A DNA stretch of 64,000 bases from Sinotaia quadrata. Taxonomy: Eukaryota; Mollusca; Gastropoda; Architaenioglossa; Viviparidae. The position numbers were made by a program, and so were the translations under genes. The stretch is from positions 5,933,001 to 5,997,000 of the forward strand of contig CM054182.1 of NCBI GenBank assembly GCA_028829895.1. Direction: 5' to 3'. This document shows, in pieces, positions 39,701-53,000 of the stretch. Below the pieces are notes generated by a model, which was not told where the DNA came from, searched no databases, and was given only the letters and a program-made list of their open reading frames with translations. How positions within the stretch are numbered: position 1 is the first letter of the stretch; each line of letters opens with the position of its first letter.

Positions 39701-42700
39701 GAAATTTGATAATACATATTTACTTAAAACTAGCTGTTAAATTGTAAAATGAATTTATAATCCTTAAAAAAAATAAAATAATTGAATTGTTCAGAAAAGA
39801 TTGAAATATTTCTAGCATATATGACAGGGGTGGGCAACTTCTTCAGTCGGCGGGCCGGGTATGGGAAAATGAAGTCCTTGGCGGGCCGGATTACTAAATC
39901 AGTACCTTAATCGCGTATTAATCCACCTATGCAAGGAATAAATCGTATTTAATGTAAACTTTAAACTTGTAAACATTAAAGCATAGAGACCAAAAACAGT
40001 ATTAATGAATTTAACGTAATGTACTTCAATAGCTGCTGAAGTCAATGAGACATCTGTGGTCGATCAAAGTTTTCAACAAGTTGTTTGAACTCTGGCTGCA
40101 TGTCGGACGTAGAAATTCTCAGTAAAGACTGCACGTAAACATCAGTTAGATTGGAACGCAGCTTTGTCTTGTTAATGTTCATGGTCGAAAATGTTTGTTC
40201 GCAAATGTATGTAGATCCGAACAGAAGAAGTAGTTTCATGGCCATCTTTCTCAGGTTGGCAAACTTGGACTCATTCAGTGACGCATAAAATGTGTCAATG
40301 CTTTCAGATTGGAATTTCTCTTTCAGGGTAGAGTCACACTGCAGATCAATCAGTTTCAGCTGTAGAGCATCCGGCGCCTTTTCAAAGTCAGTTGTAAACG
40401 GTGATGACAAGATATCAAACTCAGCAGCAAGTTTCTGGAAGTCCGCAAAACGACGAGAAAATTCATTGTGTAGTGCAGATATAATGTGGGTGTACTTCTC
40501 AGTTGACATCATCTGGGGTGCCATAGTTTCGAGTGTTGGAAAGTGTGTTGTGATATTCTGACTGAACTGGCGAGAAAACAGTTTTAGCTTCACCTTGAAT
40601 GCCTTCACTTTTGAGTACATTTCGTGAGCAAAATTGCCCTTCCCTTGAAGTCGGGTGTTCAATTCATTCATATGTTCAAAGAGATCAACTGCAAACGCCA
40701 GATCTGACAGCCATTCTGATTTTCTGAGTTGAGGATATTCTGTATCTTTCCCTTTCATCTCCAAAAACAGTAAGATTTCTGTTTTCAGGTCCCAGACACG
40801 TCTCAGAACTTTCCCCAAACTCAACCAGCGTACAGCGGTATGATACAAAACACCACTGTGATCAGAACCGCAATCTTCCAGAAGTGTGATAAACTGTCTG
40901 TGATTTAGACCTCTCGCCCTGATGAAATTAACAATTTTCACAACTGGATCCACAACACGTTTCATGTCAAGCACACTTTTACACAGCACTTCCTGGTGTA
41001 TTAGGCAATGTTGAAATATCAATTCCCTGGTGCAATCGACCTCTGCAACATGGTCACCCAGTCTCTTCAGTAGACCAACTTTCTTTCCTGTCAAAGATGG
41101 AGAACCATCCGTAGTAACACTTACCATTTTCTGCCATGGTAATTGCATTGTGTGCAAGGCATTTTCCACACAATCGAAAATATCTTCCCCGGTAGTAGTG
41201 TCTTTCATTGATTCCATTGACAGCAATTCTGTGATTTCAAAGTTTTATGAAATGCCTCGTACAAAGATGAGCAACTGTGCAGTGTCATCGATGTCAGTGC
41301 TTTCATCCAATGCCAGGGAAAACAGCTGAAATGAAGGTACACGCCCTTTCAGTTGTGATGTCAGGTCTTCACCAATTGTTTCAATGTGGCGAGCCACAGT
41401 TCTTCTCGACAAACTGACTTCTTCAAACTTCTTTCTGTGTTCTGGACAGACTTGATCAGCTACATCGAGCATGCACTTTTTGACAAATTCACCATCAAAG
41501 AACGATTTACTGTGCTTAGCAATGTTGTAAGCGACCACAAAGCTGGCATGAGTAGCAGCTTTCTGGGCTATTTTGACTTTTCCGAATACATTCTGCTGCT
41601 TTACAAGTTTTCTGTCCAGTTCTGTTGCTTTTGTTTGCCGTTCCGCTGCTGATAAAGTGCTGCCATAGCCTGCATGTTTCGTCGCATAATGGCGGCTAAT
41701 GTTGTACTCTTTCAACACGGCAACATTTCACTGCACAGCAAACATACTGCTTTGTTTCTTGCCGACTTCTGTAAAAAAGTACTTAGGCATCCAATCTTTG
41801 TTAAATGCGCGACACTCCCTGTCAACTTTATTTCTTGGCAAAACCCATGATAAAAATTTTATTGTAAATTCTAAATCTAACCGAAAACAACCAAAGAATA
41901 ACTAACAGTCACTATTACTGCCACACAGTAAGAAAGTAGTGGGAGATTGCAGCAGGATGTGGAGGGGTCCACATTACCATGGCGGCTAATGTTGTGCTCT
42001 TTCAACATGGCAACACTTTCACTGCACAACAAACATACTGCTATCTTGCCGACTTCTGTGAAAAAGTACTTAGGCATCCAATGTTGTTAAATGGCTACAC
42101 TTGCTGTCAACTTTATGTTTCTTGGCAACAAAAAAAAAAAATGATAAAAATTTTATTGTAAATTCTAAATCTAACCGAAAACAATCAAAGAATAAATAAC
42201 AGTTACTATTAACTGCGACGCAGTAAGAAAGTAGTGGGAGATTGCGGCGGGATGTGGACGCGGGCCACATTACCATGTACGGCCAGAAACAGTCAGCGGG
42301 CCGGTCAAAATCCCTTCGCGGGCCGGACCCGGCCCGCGGGCCGTATGTTGCCCGTCTCTGATATATGATATAAATGCAATTTTAATCCAGTTTAAAGTTA
42401 GCTATTACAGTATTAGTGTAATCTGTATTATGATGCATGGTTTACCGCATTTTATATATTATAACTTTTATTAATTTTAATGCTGGCATTCAACTGTAGA
42501 AATGTTTCAGTTTTAAGTGTCTGTAGTATCTGAGAATAAATCTCATTTCCTCTCTTAATTTTTATATTTATTCATTATTAATATTAGACTTTTGTAATTT
42601 GCCATTTTCTTTGCAGATGATACTAATGCTTCATTTGTGATGGGGAGAGGATTTGGAGAACCTTTGCAGTCAGACAACTACCAAAGACTGCTTAGTGAAC

Positions 42701-45700
42701 AGGCAGCAATGCAAACCAGTTTCATTTCATCATTGGGTGGAGCTAACCAGCGCTCATTTGCTGCTAATCTTGATATGCCTTCAAGCATGTATGAAGATAG
42801 AAACAGGGGAATTGACAGAAATTTGATGCAGGACATTGGCAGTCTTGGTATCCAGGAGTCACGTAACATTGAGATGCAACAAGGGCTTGAGAGGAGACAT
42901 CAGGATTTAAGTGGTAGAATTCAAGAAGATTTTGGCCGCAGCAGGCAGCAAGATTTTCATCGTAATAGTCAGTTAGAGTTTGGCCATGGTATGTATCAAG
43001 GAGATGATAGAGGATTGCTGCAAGACTTTGATCGTAACTTGCCCCAGAACCCTCCAAGAAGTAGTCAGCAGAGTCTTGAAAGAAATTTGGAGCGCAATTT
43101 TGAGACTGAGCAACAAGGAATGAGAGACTTTGATGACAGAATTTGGCAAACTTCTGTTCGATCATCTTCACAGGCATTTGATAATGTTGGTCAGCAGGGC
43201 TTTGAAATGCGAGCACAGCATACACAGAGCATGAATCAGCCCAATGTTGAGCAAAGAATGATTCTTAAAGCAAACAGCCAGTGGCAGGATAGTGATGAAG
43301 GGATGAAAGGCTTCAAGCCAGACTATAGGCAACATGGCTTACAAGATGATTTTAATCAGAATGTATCCAGGAATACCGAGTCTCGTGCTCCAAAAGAAGT
43401 AGGAATGAGGAGGCTGCCTGGTGTTCCAAAAGATGGAGGAATGCGAGGATTGCTTGATATTCCTGATGTAAGAATGAGGGGGTCATCTGGTAGTTTTAAG
43501 GATGAAGGAATGAGGGGTTTGCTTGATACACCAACTTTAGGAATGAGAGGACTACTTGATGCTCCAGAAGTAGGAATGAGGGGGACCTTTGGTGGTCCAA
43601 AAGATGTAGGAATGAGGGGATTGCTTGATACTCCAGATGTAGGAATGAGGGGTGTATCTGGTGCTCAGCAGGACTTGGGAATGAGGGGATTGGCTGGTGT
43701 TCGAAAAGATGTAGGGATGCGGGGACAGCCTAGTGCTTCACAGGAGCTAGGAATGAGAGGAGTGGCTGATACTCGGAAAGAGGTAGGGATACGAGGACAG
43801 CCTGGTGCTCCAAAAGGTGTAGGAATAAGAGGACTGCCTGTCAACCAGAAGAATGTAGGATTGAGGGGATTGCCTGGTACTTCTGGTGGCTCACGCCAGC
43901 AAGCTAAGGCTGAGGTAATTTTTTTGTGTGTGCACAGTTGTAAATTTGTTTAGTTAGTTTTGCATTTGTAATAAATAATAATAACTAAGTGTTTTAGGTT
44001 GCTGTCGATTAAGTTCCATTTGTATCTACACTATTACATAGCAGGGACTGACAAGAGTAGTAAGTTGTGTTACTGACATTTGTTAATATGCCATTGAAGT
44101 ATATTTGAATCACTATGTCACCATTTGCTAATTAGCTTTATATAAAATTGTGTGACATGTTCTTATAGTGAAAATAGCATATAATATAGTCCATGTGTGT
44201 GTCTAAAATATGTTAAAACAGAAATGTATAGGATGAATAAACATGATCCCAATTTTAAATAAAATGAAACCCTAATCACATAACATTGTATGTTAGTGAT
44301 ATTTGCCATATGGTTTAGTTGAAGCTGGTCCTCTAATACTGAGAAATAGTAGGATCTCCTAATCGTTTGTCCATCCAAAATGGTCCCTGAACTTTCAATA
44401 AATATTTTATTAAATTATTACCACCAGTCAAATATCCAATTTTTTTGTTTGTAAGTAAATCAGTTTGGTACATGCTAATTGTGGCACCTCTGGGCACCCT
44501 TCACTTGTTATGACTATTATTTATTAATTAATAACACATAACTAATTACAAGTGATCAAGAATTTTAATTTATATTTATTAATAATTCTCTCACAAGCTA
44601 AACATGTCTCTCACTTGGCAGTTTATAAGAGTTCATAAAACTCTGTACACAATAATAAGATAGATGTTTTCCTGTTGCATAATGTTTCTGCAGGTGGAAA
44701 CTTCTTACTAAAGGAGTAATAAAAATCTAAAATTTAACGAGCCCCCATCCACCCGCTATTACTCCAACTTAAGGTAATTATATATGTGCAAGACGTTTAA
44801 TATATTTAACAAAACATTTATTAAATCAACAATCAAATATACAAAATATGAATATAATCAAACGAGCGTTGACATTTACAACATTTCACAACAATGTCTG
44901 ATTAAATGTTTGACACTTATTCAGTTTATCCTAGCATAGACATCAGCAAGTGAAATAAACACATGTGTGTATATATATATATATATAATCAAGTTCATAG
45001 ATATGGTTTCATCATGCAAAGGAGAGTGGAGTTTTAGAGAGATAATGGCAGCTGTCACTAGTGCATGTACAAATCACGCGGTTTGCAACAAGTCACTTTC
45101 TTATTAGATGATGGTCCAATGTACCCCTTCTAGACACATTGCACAACTGTTCCAGAATCTTTGATGCACTCATAAAGCACATCGTGGAGAATAATCCAGA
45201 ACTTCATAATCATATGTGCTATCAAAGCATATCTTGAGGAGTGTTCTAGAACCTTCACGTGCACCACTCAAGAACACCACGAGGAATGTTCAAAAAAATC
45301 TTCGTGAATTCTTGAGACCAAACTCAATCTTTAATTTCTGTTATATAGTCCCTCAGAAGGAATTCACAGAAATCAACTTACAGCAACACGTTTACTGATA
45401 AGTTCGACAACAGTGTTGGATACATACACCAACATGATCCGGTAGAGTACAGTAGTCACTGCAGTATGAAATGGATACAAGGTTACAAAACAATCAAAGA
45501 AGGAAAAAGGGCAGCGCTAAGTTTCAGGCATATTTCGTCTCTAAACTCCTTTCTCTCTTACACACATTCTTAACCTACAAATCCTGCAATGATATTCATT
45601 AGCCCACAGAATAAGAAATATAGCATAACTCAAAATTCATAAGTATAATGTACAACATAGTCATATTGGTGAACATAGAAATATTGGCTCAGTTACATAA

Positions 45701-48700
45701 AGCATTCTCCAATTCAAATCATAGGTCAATAACCATCATGTACAAAGTATTTCTAAGTCTACTCTTTCTTTATCATTCAGGTAACTTACCATAAGCTAAT
45801 GATCGCCTTTATGACCGGTTTTGAGTTGCATCAAAATCAAAGTGATTAGAATATTAGAACTTTCTTTAACAGGTAAGTTTCGGTCTATCCCCATGTATGA
45901 GACTATTAGTCAGGAAAACTACTTGTCCGCTTGGAACTTATTTGGATTGCATCAGTAAGTTCTAGCATATTCTTTACCCAAATTGTTATTTTAACTGTGG
46001 TACTTACAAAAATATGCGCAGTACCCGAAAGTCATGTCATTTTAATATTTATATGTTCACAAAATATATAATAAGAGGGATAGGCAAATTTATTTCGCCA
46101 TATTAATCATATATGGCATGGAAGCAGTGTATATATTCATATAATTTTGCACTATATATATTTTTTTTTCATTAGTCTCACTCAAAGTCGTGAAAACTTC
46201 TATGTGTTCTTCAGTGCTCTCAATACATAATTACTGCAACTATGTTCTTTCTGCTTCACACCACATCCACCCCATACTGCAGCGGAAACTTAAAAAAAAA
46301 CCGCAGCACAACTACTCAGATCACTTAAGAGTTCTAGAGTAGAACATAACATGAATTCCTTCCCTTCAATCTGCTTCTAAATCACTAGAGAATCAAACAC
46401 AAGGTCTCCTTGTTCTGTTGTGTTTGACTGATAGACTCCAGCCCTTTAATTCACTAGAGAATCAAAACAAGGTCTCCTTGTTCTGTTGTGTTTGACTGAT
46501 GACTCCAGCCCTTTAATTCACTAGAGAATCAAAACAAGGTCTCCTCATTCCGTTGTGTTTGACTGATATACTCTATCCCATGATGCCTATCCTCACCCAT
46601 GTATCTATATATTCAACTTGATATATGTTCGCTTCTGTCATTAGAGTATCCATCATGAAAACCAAAATGTCGCCAACATTTCCTCCTGTAAGGGTTCTGT
46701 CATCTCAAATGAACTGCCTTGATAATTCAGACATAATCACACCATAGCATCTTCATGAAATCTCTCGAAACACACCTTTTCACCAACAGCTTGTGATATC
46801 TCTTGTTTTTATTTATTGCATATCTGGTCCTTTTCTTGTGTTCTATGTTATATCAGTAAATAACACTTTTTATGCTACATAGTTTTGGGAGTTTCTTTTG
46901 CATGTTTTTTTTGTTAATATAGTTTGTTTTTTGCTACTTTATACCAAAGTTGTATTTAGCCCTTGTAAATCTGTTATCAAGTGACAGTATCAAATATATG
47001 ATTTTTAGGTTGCTAAATACTTGCAGTGGATATATTTATTACATTTACTATGGTGAATGGTGATTGTCTTGATTGATATGATCAATGATGGTGATTAAAC
47101 ATTTTGATATTAGAAACCCCTTGACTGAATAACTGTGAAACTTAATCCACATATGCATAAATTTATCATTATACTTGTCAACATCCCAAATGTAAACAAT
47201 TTTTTCTCTTATTAAATTAGAGAATATTTAGTGAATATTACTGTCATGACATATCATGTCAGAGTCCAGTTTTTAGTGTAATTCCATTTTCTCTAATACT
47301 GTTTTCTAATTTTGGTTCAGAATTTAATATTTTCATGAAAATATTTTAATCTGATTTTCATTTTGCATCAGAAAATTAGTTTGAATTTGCACAAGTTTGG
47401 TGAAATAATTGCTAGTTTTATTGTGAATTATTTTCATTGTTTTCTTATAGGTCTTCTCTTATTGTCTCTTTGTATATCTTGAAAAATATATAAGCCAGCA
47501 AACTTCAGTGATTAAACTGATTTAGACAAATTATTAAATAAGTACACTGCATAAACAGTATTCAAAGATTGTATCATTATCAATCACATGTTGTTAAAGT
47601 AGTGATTAACTTTACAAAATTTCTTTTTTTTTAATTCTTGGAGCCTTTTATACTTCTTGCTTATTAGTTTTCAAATTGATTTACTAGACCATGCCATTTC
47701 CATAAACATATTGATGTATGACGGACTTCTTTTTGTTCTACTTGCATGTTTCATTAATTTAGTAATGAACTTGACAACTGACTTGGACATATATTTTTAA
47801 TGAAATAACAGTCAGACATTAAATAGATTGCTTAAAATATACATATATTTATTGTGTATGTGGTTTCTTTGAAGGCATTTCTGATATGCTATGTTTACAT
47901 CAAATATTTGATATTTACATTTTCTCTGTCAGACCATTAATACATAATGAAAATGATATTGATTTTATTTTATATACACTTGTTAGAAGCTTTCAGATTA
48001 CTTTTGTTAAGATTAAAGTCATTATAATGTTCAGAATTATTTTTGCTAAAATCATTATGAAGTTATGTTTAGAATTACTTTTGCTATTTGCATGCTATCT
48101 ATAATTATAAAAGTTATATTTAAGAAAAGGCGTGATTTGTGCTTTATTAATACAAGCACCAGTATGTGATTTAGATCTTTTAAGACATTTGTGTATAAAA
48201 ATACAGATAGAAGCAATAATTATTTTTGCTTGTGGCAATGTAATGTTTATTTTTGAACATTTCTGTTGTTTGCTTTAGGTTGTAAATTACCTCATTGGTG
48301 ATGATAATGTGATCATATTACTTTCATCTAAACAGTAAACATAGTTAGACACTCTCTCTTCTTTTTCTCTGGAGTATGATGATTGAATACTTAATTGATG
48401 AAATCACGAAACACTTGTTCTAAAGTATTTTTTAAACTGGATTTTCCAGTTAATTAAAAATATAATTCTTGTGTTTGAAACACTGTAATTTGAATGCACC
48501 TAGCATTAATTTACAAGATGATTAGTGCAGTTTTAAGTATCCAAGATAACTACTATTTTTAGAGGTTTTCAGACCCACATATTAATAAATAATAAAAAGT
48601 ATATGTTATCCACTTATGAAACTTTCTTTGAATCTGGGGAAAAAATCTCCAAATTATGATGTCAGTAGATAAAATCATATAATAATAATTCAATAGAAAG

Positions 48701-50047
48701 TAATTAACTAATTTTAATACATTTATTTAGACATTCATATTAAATCACATTAGAAGAAAATATTACATATATATTATATTTATAATCCAGTAATTTGGAG
48801 AAAGCCACATTTTCACACTATTTTGTAACCCTTTTAGCATGTGTGTGTGTGTGAGAGAGAGTTCATTTTGTTTTATATTTTTGAGGTTATTTTGATATAT
48901 GGCTCATTCTCTGGGCAAGTGTACCATAAAGGTTGGGTCCAGTTGAAATGTGTTTTCTTAAAATAAAGCATTGAAATATCATGTGTTTATATTTTATACA
49001 TTCATAATTAAAGTGAGAGAATAAGATACACAAGAGTTTAAGACAGATGAATTTGTGTTTATTTACTTGTAAGACAAATTCATTTTGAACTGAAAAATGC
49101 ATTTCTTTTTGTGACATGCTTACATACAGCTATTTTCTTTAATTTTCGTTGTTATAAATAATTAAACAAACTTACTGTATTAGGTGTGATAATACATTAA
49201 AACACATCCTAGATACCTTTTATCTTGAAATGGTGAATCTTGTGAAGAAGCAAAATTTTTAAAAGTCCCATTTTTGTCATTCTTCTTAGCAAAAATCATA
49301 TCTAAAATTTTTATTCTTTTACCAAATATTGATGTCATACTTAAACACCATGTGCTATTTAAACAATCGATATAATCGAAATATTTATATGCTAATGTTT
49401 TAAATATTTATTTGTTGTACTAATAAATATTCAGCTTTAAGAAAACTGACTTGCTTTTGTTTCTGTTTTAGCTTGCGACAAAAGAAATTAATAAATTTGG
49501 AAATATAAAATAATGACAGTACTACAAACTACTTTTTAGATTTTTCAAAGGTGTCATTTTCCTCAAAAGATAACCTTCGTGCCATTTTGTCTTGGTGTGA
49601 TGAGTTTAAATATCAAATAAGAAAAATAACTTTTGCTTCCATTAAAATTCATGTTGATGTCAACAGCAATGGTGGGAACATTTTCAGAAACTTCATTTCA
49701 AAACAGCTAAGATTTCTGATAATCTTGATATATTTTAATTAAATTGATTGACATCATAAAATAATAAATAGCTTACATATTTATGCACACACCCACGTGG
49801 TTTTTTTTGCATTTAAAATTTTGCATAGCTGTATGTTTTTTTTAAATTGAGCTGGTAAGGGTAGAGAAAACTGTGAATTACATTCAAAAATTTAAACATC
49901 ACGATTAGGCTTTTTATATATTTAAAATGTTTTATTTAAATAGATACTTTATTTGTTCTTATTGATGATGATTAATTTTCCAATTTAATGCGTGCCAGCA
50001 ATTGCAGAGCTTAAATTGAATATTAAAACAGATGCAACTAAATAGTT

Positions 50048-50078
<31 letters not shown>

Positions 50079-53000
50079 TAATAGTCAGATTCAGTAAAGA
50101 TTATGAAAAAATATGAAGCAAATTTTCATGGACACTTTAAATCAACATAAATGGTACTTTAGATTCATTCTAAATATTACTCAGGTCTCAATAAATATGA
50201 CCCATATAAAGTTTTCACTTTAATAAAAAAAATACATGTACTCTGAAATTTATTATTTTAGAGGTGTTAATTGTAATTTTATTGTGAAATTAATTGTTTT
50301 CATGTCCGGCTGTTAGGTGTGACACTTTTGATAATTTGATGTTGTTTTTGAGGTTTAGAGCATATGGAATTTGGTTGAATAAATTTTGTACTCAATTCAA
50401 ACAAAACCATATGATAGTGCAAATTCATTGCATATGTAGTACAGTTTTCGAATAAGCACACATTTTGTATACTCTGAGAAAAATAGTCGACACTTTTTCA
50501 TATACTTCATGTGAAAGCTTTAAATAGATTCAGAAATCCACTTACACCTATTATCAGTGAATCTCATTGTGCATATATCCAGTTTGTCCAAATCAGTAAG
50601 TTGGTCTTCAAATTCAGGAGATAACTGATTTGTGAATAAGAAGAATAAGTCTTACTCTTTTCAGGCACATAACTTTATAGACAAACTAAAATTAGTCTGT
50701 AGATGTGTTAGAGCTAATCTACATATGATTAACTTTAGACAAAGTTTGTATAGAGTAAAACTGTTTCAAACCACATCTTTGTACTAGTCACAGCAAAAAG
50801 AATTTATAAAACATGCACAGTGAAGTTCTCTTCTTGAGCAATATATTGGGATTTTTACAGGAAGATGAAATTGAGCTGGCTAAACAGAACTTGCAAATGC
50901 AAGTCCTTGCACAAGCAGAAGGCTTAAAGAAAAAGCTGGCATTGTTGGAATCTCTTCACTTGCCAGGTTCTGAAATGAGCACCATTTCACAGCCCACTGA
51001 TGATCTGCGCAACACCATGAAACAGCTACAGCAGGTGTGGTGGACTGTTTGAATGATTGATTTGTTTTGTGATTATCAGTGGTATTTAAAAATCTTTTGC
51101 CAAATTTATACAACTTAATTGAATTTTTTAAAATACTCTTTTAAAAAATTATTACAGACAGTACACGCAGTGACTGGAAATATGAGACCGCACACACTTC
51201 CAGGTGACAGAAAGGAGATGACTTCTCAGAAGCCAATGCCACTATTCCCAAACAGTCGGGTAGAGTCAAGGGAACTGGAAGTTCAGCGGTCAGATTTTGA
51301 GAGGCAGCGAGGCCCTATGAGCAGAAATATGCAGGCAAAGTTTTCAGGACCAGCAGAAAAAGATATTGAAAGGCAGTCTATGGGAAGGAGAGATTGGATG
51401 GAGGATAGGCCCAAAAAAATAGGATCTCAAGATATTTCTCTTGAGCAGTCTCACTTGCAGCAGGATATGCAGCTTTTCCGACAGGTATTGATCTTTACAT
51501 TACTTATATTTTACAGAACTGACACATTTCTATTAACTCTTCAACCTATCCAATTTTTGATTTTTTTATTTTATTGTTTACCAGGTAAAAAAGAAAAAAA
51601 TAATTTGCATAATTAAAGTAAAGCGAATTTCATGAAGTACTTCAAGATCTAACTATTGATATTTGACAATGATATAAAAAAATGCATGTGATTTATAAGT
51701 AAAATATAAATTACTGTCTCTTCTTCTAAATGAATATGTTAAAATAGCAATTGAAGAGCATTTTCTTATGATTACTGCATTTTTATGTTTTTCATTTTAT
51801 GTCTTAATGCCAAAATTATTGAAGTCTGAATTTTCCTTTTGACTTTTAAAATTCCAAGCAAAAATTACATTGAGCTACTAGTGACGTCACATTACTTGTA
51901 GGGACAACCACATTTTTATTACATTTTCTTTCTTTTCTGGAGAATGATGTGTCTAGATCTGAAGAATAAAAATCAGTTAAAAAATATATGTCTAGCAAGA
52001 AAGACAAAAGTTTATGTATAATTTATATTAATAACTAATATATAATTAACAAGTAAAATGTATAAATGCAATTTTATTAATTTATTTTGTAATTGCATAA
52101 TATTCTCTAATAAAACTGGATAATTACAAAAATATTATTTAAATATATTACATGCTTAAGCAGGGCTTTTCCTACCCTCAGTTTTCAAGAAATCACCTCA
52201 TTAGGTTTTGATATCAAGAGGTAATTCCATTGTCTGTTTTTAAAAAATGTAAATGCCATCCTATTTTTTACAAGGTACATGCCACCACTAGCTTTTCTTT
52301 TGAAGAGGTGTCATGTTCTCCTCTTTTTTTTGTATGCAAGTGACAGCATTAAGTAGATACTCTTCCTTAATATAGGTAGATCCAGTCACTTAATAAAAGT
52401 ATGTATGCAGCAAAGAATTCAAATTAAAGAGATTTTTTTTCCTTCTTAAAATAAAGGTATCTTTATTTCTTTGAAAAACTATTGATTTAAAAAATATTTA
52501 ATGTATTGATTTTCTTTAACCTTAGCTGCCTAGAAAGTTTGATAATGTATAAAACAAAATCAAATACCTTTTTTCCCATATTAAAGTTTTTTTGTTTGTT
52601 TTTTTTGTTTGCTGAGACAAAATGTTTTACTAAATTAAAACCAACAGTACAACCTATTTATGAAAGATTAAATAAAAAAGCAAGTAAACATGTTTCTGTG
52701 CTTTCCAGATTTGCTTATATGTTTGAATTTGTGCATTTATTTGAGTTGATTGATTTTATTTCCACAGAGTGGACCTGATACTGATTTTAGAAATAGAGGA
52801 GAGTTCGAGATGGGAAGACAACTTCATATGAATAAAAATCTACAAGCACACCCATCAGAAAATGAAAGAGAAATGATGTCAAGGGGAAGGAGAGACATGC
52901 ATGAGAGTAGATCAGATGAGTATAACAGACCTCGACAGGAGATGGGGTATGATCAGTCCTACGCACCTGACAGGGGTGGCTTTGAGCAGCCTCAGATGCA

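Larger units (their letters stand above)
39825..42360 (-). mobile_element. Near-complete hAT DNA transposon
   Basis: The 2,536-bp element has ends CAGGGGTGGGCAAC and, inverted, CAGAGACGGGCAAC. It is flanked on both sides by a perfect 8-bp duplication ATATATGA (39817-39824 and 42361-42368). GC-rich CGGGCCGG-type subterminal repeats occur at both ends. It carries one minus-strand transposase gene. It sits in the gene B intron 36973-42616, opposite to the gene's direction, with only 248 bp between its end and exon 8. Confidence 0.95.
43915..50860. other. Gene B intron 8 (6.9 kb)
   Basis: Holds a probable LTR-related stretch (44490-46800), a 68-bp minisatellite (46382-46573), TIR element copy 3 (48901-49930) and an (ATA)n tract at 50050-50080. 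The rest is AT-rich and unrecognised. Confidence 0.5.

Noticed and set aside
41386..41652. Plus-strand open frames within the hAT element
   Set aside because: They are antisense to the clear transposase reading frame.
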